Assembly (NCBI RefSeq): GCF_001507435.1
Contig: NZ_LMWH01000161.1
Location: 1 to 64,000, forward strand
Length of the DNA stretch: 64,000 bases
Source of the DNA: Streptomyces sp. NRRL F-5122
GTDB taxonomy: Bacteria; Actinomycetota; Actinomycetes; Streptomycetales; Streptomycetaceae
Direction: 5' to 3'
This document shows positions 61,425-64,000 of the stretch, in pieces. The first letter of the stretch is position 1; each line of letters begins with the position of its first letter. Below the pieces are notes generated by a model. It had not been told where the DNA came from. It made no database searches and saw only the letters and a program-made list of their open reading frames with translations. Made by a program: the position numbers and the translations under genes.

Positions 61425-62929
61425 ACGGCGGACTGCTCGTCGCCGGTACCACCTCCGACGCCGGCAAGAGCGTGGTGACCGCCGGGATCTGCCGCTGGCT
61501 CGTACGCCAGGGCGTGAAGGTCGCGCCCTTCAAGGCGCAGAACATGTCGCTCAACTCCTTCGTCACCCGGGAAGGTGCCGAGATCGGGCGGGCACAGGCC
61601 ATGCAGGCCCAGGCGTGCCGCATCGAACCGACCGCGCTGATGAACCCCGTCCTGCTCAAGCCGGGGGGCGAGCAGAGCAGTCAGGTCGTGCTGCTGGGCA
61701 AACCGGTCGGCGAACTGAGCGCGCGCGGGTACCACGGAGGGCGGCAACAGCGGCTCCTCGGCACCGTCCTCGACTGTCTCGCCGAGTTGCGGGGCACATA
61801 TGACGCGGTGATCTGTGAGGGGGCCGGCAGTCCCGCCGAGATCAATCTGCGGCGGACCGACATCGTCAACATGGGGATCGCGCGGGGCGCGCGCCTGCCC
61901 GTGCTCGTCGTGGGCGACATCGATCGCGGCGGAGTGTTCGCCTCGTTCTTCGGCACGGTCGCCCTGCTCTCGCGTGAGGACCAGGAACTCGTCGCCGGCT
62001 TCCTGGTGAACAAGTTCCGCGGTGACGTCTCCCTGCTGGAGCCGGGGCTGGACATGCTGCACGGCCTCACCGGGCGCCGGACGTACGGGGTCCTGCCCTT
62101 CCGGCACGGACTCGGGATCGACGAGGAGGACGGGCTGCGGGTGTCCCTGCGGGGCGCCGTACGCGAGTCGGAGGTCTCGGCCCCCGTCGGGGCGGACGTG
62201 CTGCGCGTCGCCGTCTGCGCCGTCCCCCTCATGTCCAACTTCACCGATGTGGACGCCCTCGCCGCCGAACCCGGTGTCGTGGTCCGGTTCGTGGACCGGC
62301 CGGAGGAGCTGGCCGACGCGGATCTGGTGGTGGTCCCGGGCACGCGCGGCACCGTGCGGGCCCTCGACTGGCTGCGCGCACGCGGTCTCGCGGACGCGCT
62401 CGTCCGGAGGGCGGCCGAGGGACGCCCGACGCTCGGCATCTGCGGCGGCTTCCAGATTCTCGGCGAGCACATCGAGGACGAGGTGGAGAGCCGCCGGGGC
62501 CGCGTCGACGGACTCGGGGTCCTGCCCGTCAGGGTGCGGTTCGCCCGGGGGAAGACCCTGACGAGGCCCGTCGGACGGGCCCTCGGCGAGCCGGTGCAGG
62601 GCTATGAGATCCACCACGGGGTCGCCGAGGTGACCGGCGGAGAGCCCTTCCTGGACGGCTGCCGGGTCGGGGCGGTGTGGGGCACCCACTGGCACGGCTC
62701 CCTCGAGTCGGACGGTTTCCGACGGGCGTTCCTGCGCGAGGTGGCGGCCGCCGCGGGCCGCCGATTCGTGCCGGCCCCCGGCACGTCGTTCGCCGCGCTG
62801 CGCGAGGAGCAGCTCGACCGGCTCGGCGATCTGATCGAACAGCACGCGGACACGGACGCGCTCTGGCGGCTCATCGAGTCGGGCGCGCCGCAAGGACTGC
62901 CTTTCATTCCACCGGGAGCGCCCGCATGA
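61421..62929 (+). CDS. cobQ: Cobyric acid synthase CobQ/CbiP
   Basis: The 502-residue amidotransferase amidates four side chains of adenosyl-cobyrinate a,c-diamide. The N-terminal synthetase domain has the P-loop-like GTTSDAGKS and FKAQNMSLNSFVT. The C-terminal glutaminase domain has the nucleophile Cys in GICGGFQILG and a late HWHGSLES with the catalytic His. ATG 61421 overlaps the cobD stop by 4 bp; its own stop overlaps cobN by 4 bp. Confidence 0.96.
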   Translation: MNGGLLVAGTTSDAGKSVVTAGICRWLVRQGVKVAPFKAQNMSLNSFVTREGAEIGRAQAMQAQACRIEPTALMNPVLLKPGGEQSSQVVLLGKPVGELSARGYHGGRQQRLLGTVLDCLAELRGTYDAVICEGAGSPAEINLRRTDIVNMGIARGARLPVLVVGDIDRGGVFASFFGTVALLSREDQELVAGFLVNKFRGDVSLLEPGLDMLHGLTGRRTYGVLPFRHGLGIDEEDGLRVSLRGAVRESEVSAPVGADVLRVAVCAVPLMSNFTDVDALAAEPGVVVRFVDRPEELADADLVVVPGTRGTVRALDWLRARGLADALVRRAAEGRPTLGICGGFQILGEHIEDEVESRRGRVDGLGVLPVRVRFARGKTLTRPVGRALGEPVQGYEIHHGVAEVTGGEPFLDGCRVGAVWGTHWHGSLESDGFRRAFLREVAAAAGRRFVPAPGTSFAALREEQLDRLGDLIEQHADTDALWRLIESGAPQGLPFIPPGAPA

Positions 62930-64000
62930 GCACAGTGTTGTTGTTGTCGACCGCCGACACCGATCTCCTGGCGGCGCGTGCCTCCGGTGCGCCCTACCGG
63001 ATCGGCAACCCGACCCGCGTGGACGTCGCGGAGGAGCTCGGATCGCTGATCGCGGGCGCGGACATCGCCGTCGTGCGGCTGCTGGGCGGAAAGCGCGCCT
63101 GGGAGGACGGGCTCGCCGCCCTCAAGGCCGCCGGCGTCCCGACCGTGCTGCTCGGCGGGGAGGCGGTGCCGGACGCGGAGTTGATGGCCGAATCGTCGGT
63201 GCCCGCGGGTGTCGTGGCGGAGGCCCTGCGCTACCTCGTCGAGGGCGGACCCGCCAACCTCACCGAGCTGGCGCGCTTCCTGTCCGACACCGTGCTGCTG
63301 ACCGGCGAGGGGTTCGCGGAGCCGCAGAAGATGCCCGGGTACGGCCTCCACGGGGAACGGGAGTTCGTCGAGGGCCGCCCCACCGTGGGCGTGCTCTTCT
63401 ACCGGGCCCATGAACTCAGCGGCAACACCGCCTTCGTGGACACCCTGTGCGACGCGATCGAGGAACGGGGCGCCAACGCCCTTCCGGTGTACTGCGGTTC
63501 CCTGCGCGGCGCCGACCCCGCGCTGTACGCGATGCTCTCGAAGGCCGACACGCTCGTCGCCACCGTCCTCGCCGCGGGCGGCACGCACGCCTCGCACGCG
63601 TCGGCGGGTGGGGAGGAGGAGTCGTGGGACATCGGCGCGCTCGCCGACCTGGACGTCCCGGTGCTGCAGGGTCTCTGCCTCACCTCGTCGCGGTCCGCGT
63701 GGGACGCGTCCGACGCGGCCCTGACCCCCATGGACGCGGCGATGCAGGTGGCCATCCCGGAGTTCGACGGCCGTCTCGTCACGGTCCCCTTCTCCTTCAA
63801 GGAGCAGGGCCCGGACGACGTCCCGGTGTACGTGGCCGACCCGGAGCGGTCCGCGCGCGTCGCCGGGATCGCCGTGCGCCATGCCCTGCTGAGGCACAAG
63901 CCGAACGCGGAGAAGCGGCTCGCGCTCGTCTTCACCGCCTACCCGACGAAGCACTCGAGGGTCGGCAACGCGGTCGGTCTAGACACCCCCGCTTCGGCCG
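62926..64000 (+). CDS. cobN: Cobaltochelatase subunit CobN, 5' part (runs off the window)
   Basis: The first 358 codons of a large CobN are present without a stop to the window end. Visible family features are MSTVLLLSTADTDLL at the N-terminus, VGVLFYRAHELSGNTAFVD, VLQGLCLTSSRSAWDASDAALTPMD and FTAYPTKHSRVGNAVGLD at the edge. Full-length CobN is about 1200 residues. It inserts cobalt into hydrogenobyrinate diamide with CobS/CobT or ChlI/D-type partners. Confidence 0.95.
   Translation, partial: MSTVLLLSTADTDLLAARASGAPYRIGNPTRVDVAEELGSLIAGADIAVVRLLGGKRAWEDGLAALKAAGVPTVLLGGEAVPDAELMAESSVPAGVVAEALRYLVEGGPANLTELARFLSDTVLLTGEGFAEPQKMPGYGLHGEREFVEGRPTVGVLFYRAHELSGNTAFVDTLCDAIEERGANALPVYCGSLRGADPALYAMLSKADTLVATVLAAGGTHASHASAGGEEESWDIGALADLDVPVLQGLCLTSSRSAWDASDAALTPMDAAMQVAIPEFDGRLVTVPFSFKEQGPDDVPVYVADPERSARVAGIAVRHALLRHKPNAEKRLALVFTAYPTKHSRVGNAVGLDTPASA

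Overview
This window is chromosomal DNA of a Streptomyces-type actinomycete. The evidence is the very high GC content, strong G/C bias at third codon positions, frequent GTG starts, a chaplin, the small nucleoid protein Gbn, an InhA-type enoyl reductase, a DUF5753/DUF397 regulator pair, and a leader sequence typical of Streptomyces rRNA operons. From memory, gene content and order resemble the core region of S. coelicolor around chpE (SCO1800), tyrS, gbn (SCO1839), pitH2 and cobN; no database comparison was possible here. I see no antibiotic cluster, prophage, IS element, CRISPR array or tRNA gene, so this looks like conserved core rather than an island.

Layout. 1-250: promoter/leader of an rRNA operon reading left out of the window. 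346-5771: 3-methyladenine glycosylase, Spo0M-like protein, PEBP protein, HNH protein, a stomatin/NfeD membrane pair and a solo ABC ATPase. 5924-9867: chaplin ChpE, a GAF histidine kinase/LuxR-type regulator pair and an SDR. 9864-12032: a divergent QueA-like protein and a secreted lytic transglycosylase with a structured leader. 12133-18596: an FHA-FHA-ABC exporter, a Streptomyces-specific membrane protein, SerB and a SixA-like phosphatase. 18765-21984: two tiny membrane proteins, an MFS carrier divergent from its likely GntR/FadR regulator, and a secreted Cys-rich protein. 22192-23669: fabG-inhA fatty-acid operon. 23938-26885: TldD/TldE protease pair. 26942-30675: tyrS, GlsB-like protein, DUF3099 protein and moaA. 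30821-36214: acetate permease operon (DUF485-ActP) with a CRP-like site, then two tandem secreted subtilases. 36299-45373: mixed metabolic and membrane genes (CoA-transferase, CopD-like protein, alcohol dehydrogenase, sterol-desaturase-like protein, VIT transporter, DEDDh-BRCT exonuclease, SURF1, an atypical SDR). 45412-47776: five-gene Asp23/AmaP envelope-stress operon. 48291-51485: enoyl-CoA hydratase family protein, gbn, a dense GATC cluster, and an ABC-F ATPase with a 7-codon upstream ORF. 51832-55821: VOC protein, unknown protein, hydrolase, class II aldolase. 56293-57825: PHO-box-preceded phosphate permease operon. 58083-59906: XRE/DUF5753 regulator, two small membrane proteins, DUF397. 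60216-64000: cobalamin riboswitch followed by cobD-cobQ-cobN; cobN is cut by the window end.

The best candidates for something not fully described are regulatory: the leaderless-looking MAILLAH upstream ORF with mutually exclusive hairpins before the ABC-F gene, the six-GATC cluster next to the gene for a GATC-binding protein, the small ORF between the B12 riboswitch and cobD, and a recurring leaderless promoter arrangement. Protein oddities are an SDR lacking the Tyr/Lys catalytic pair and a QueA-like protein lacking its signature motif.
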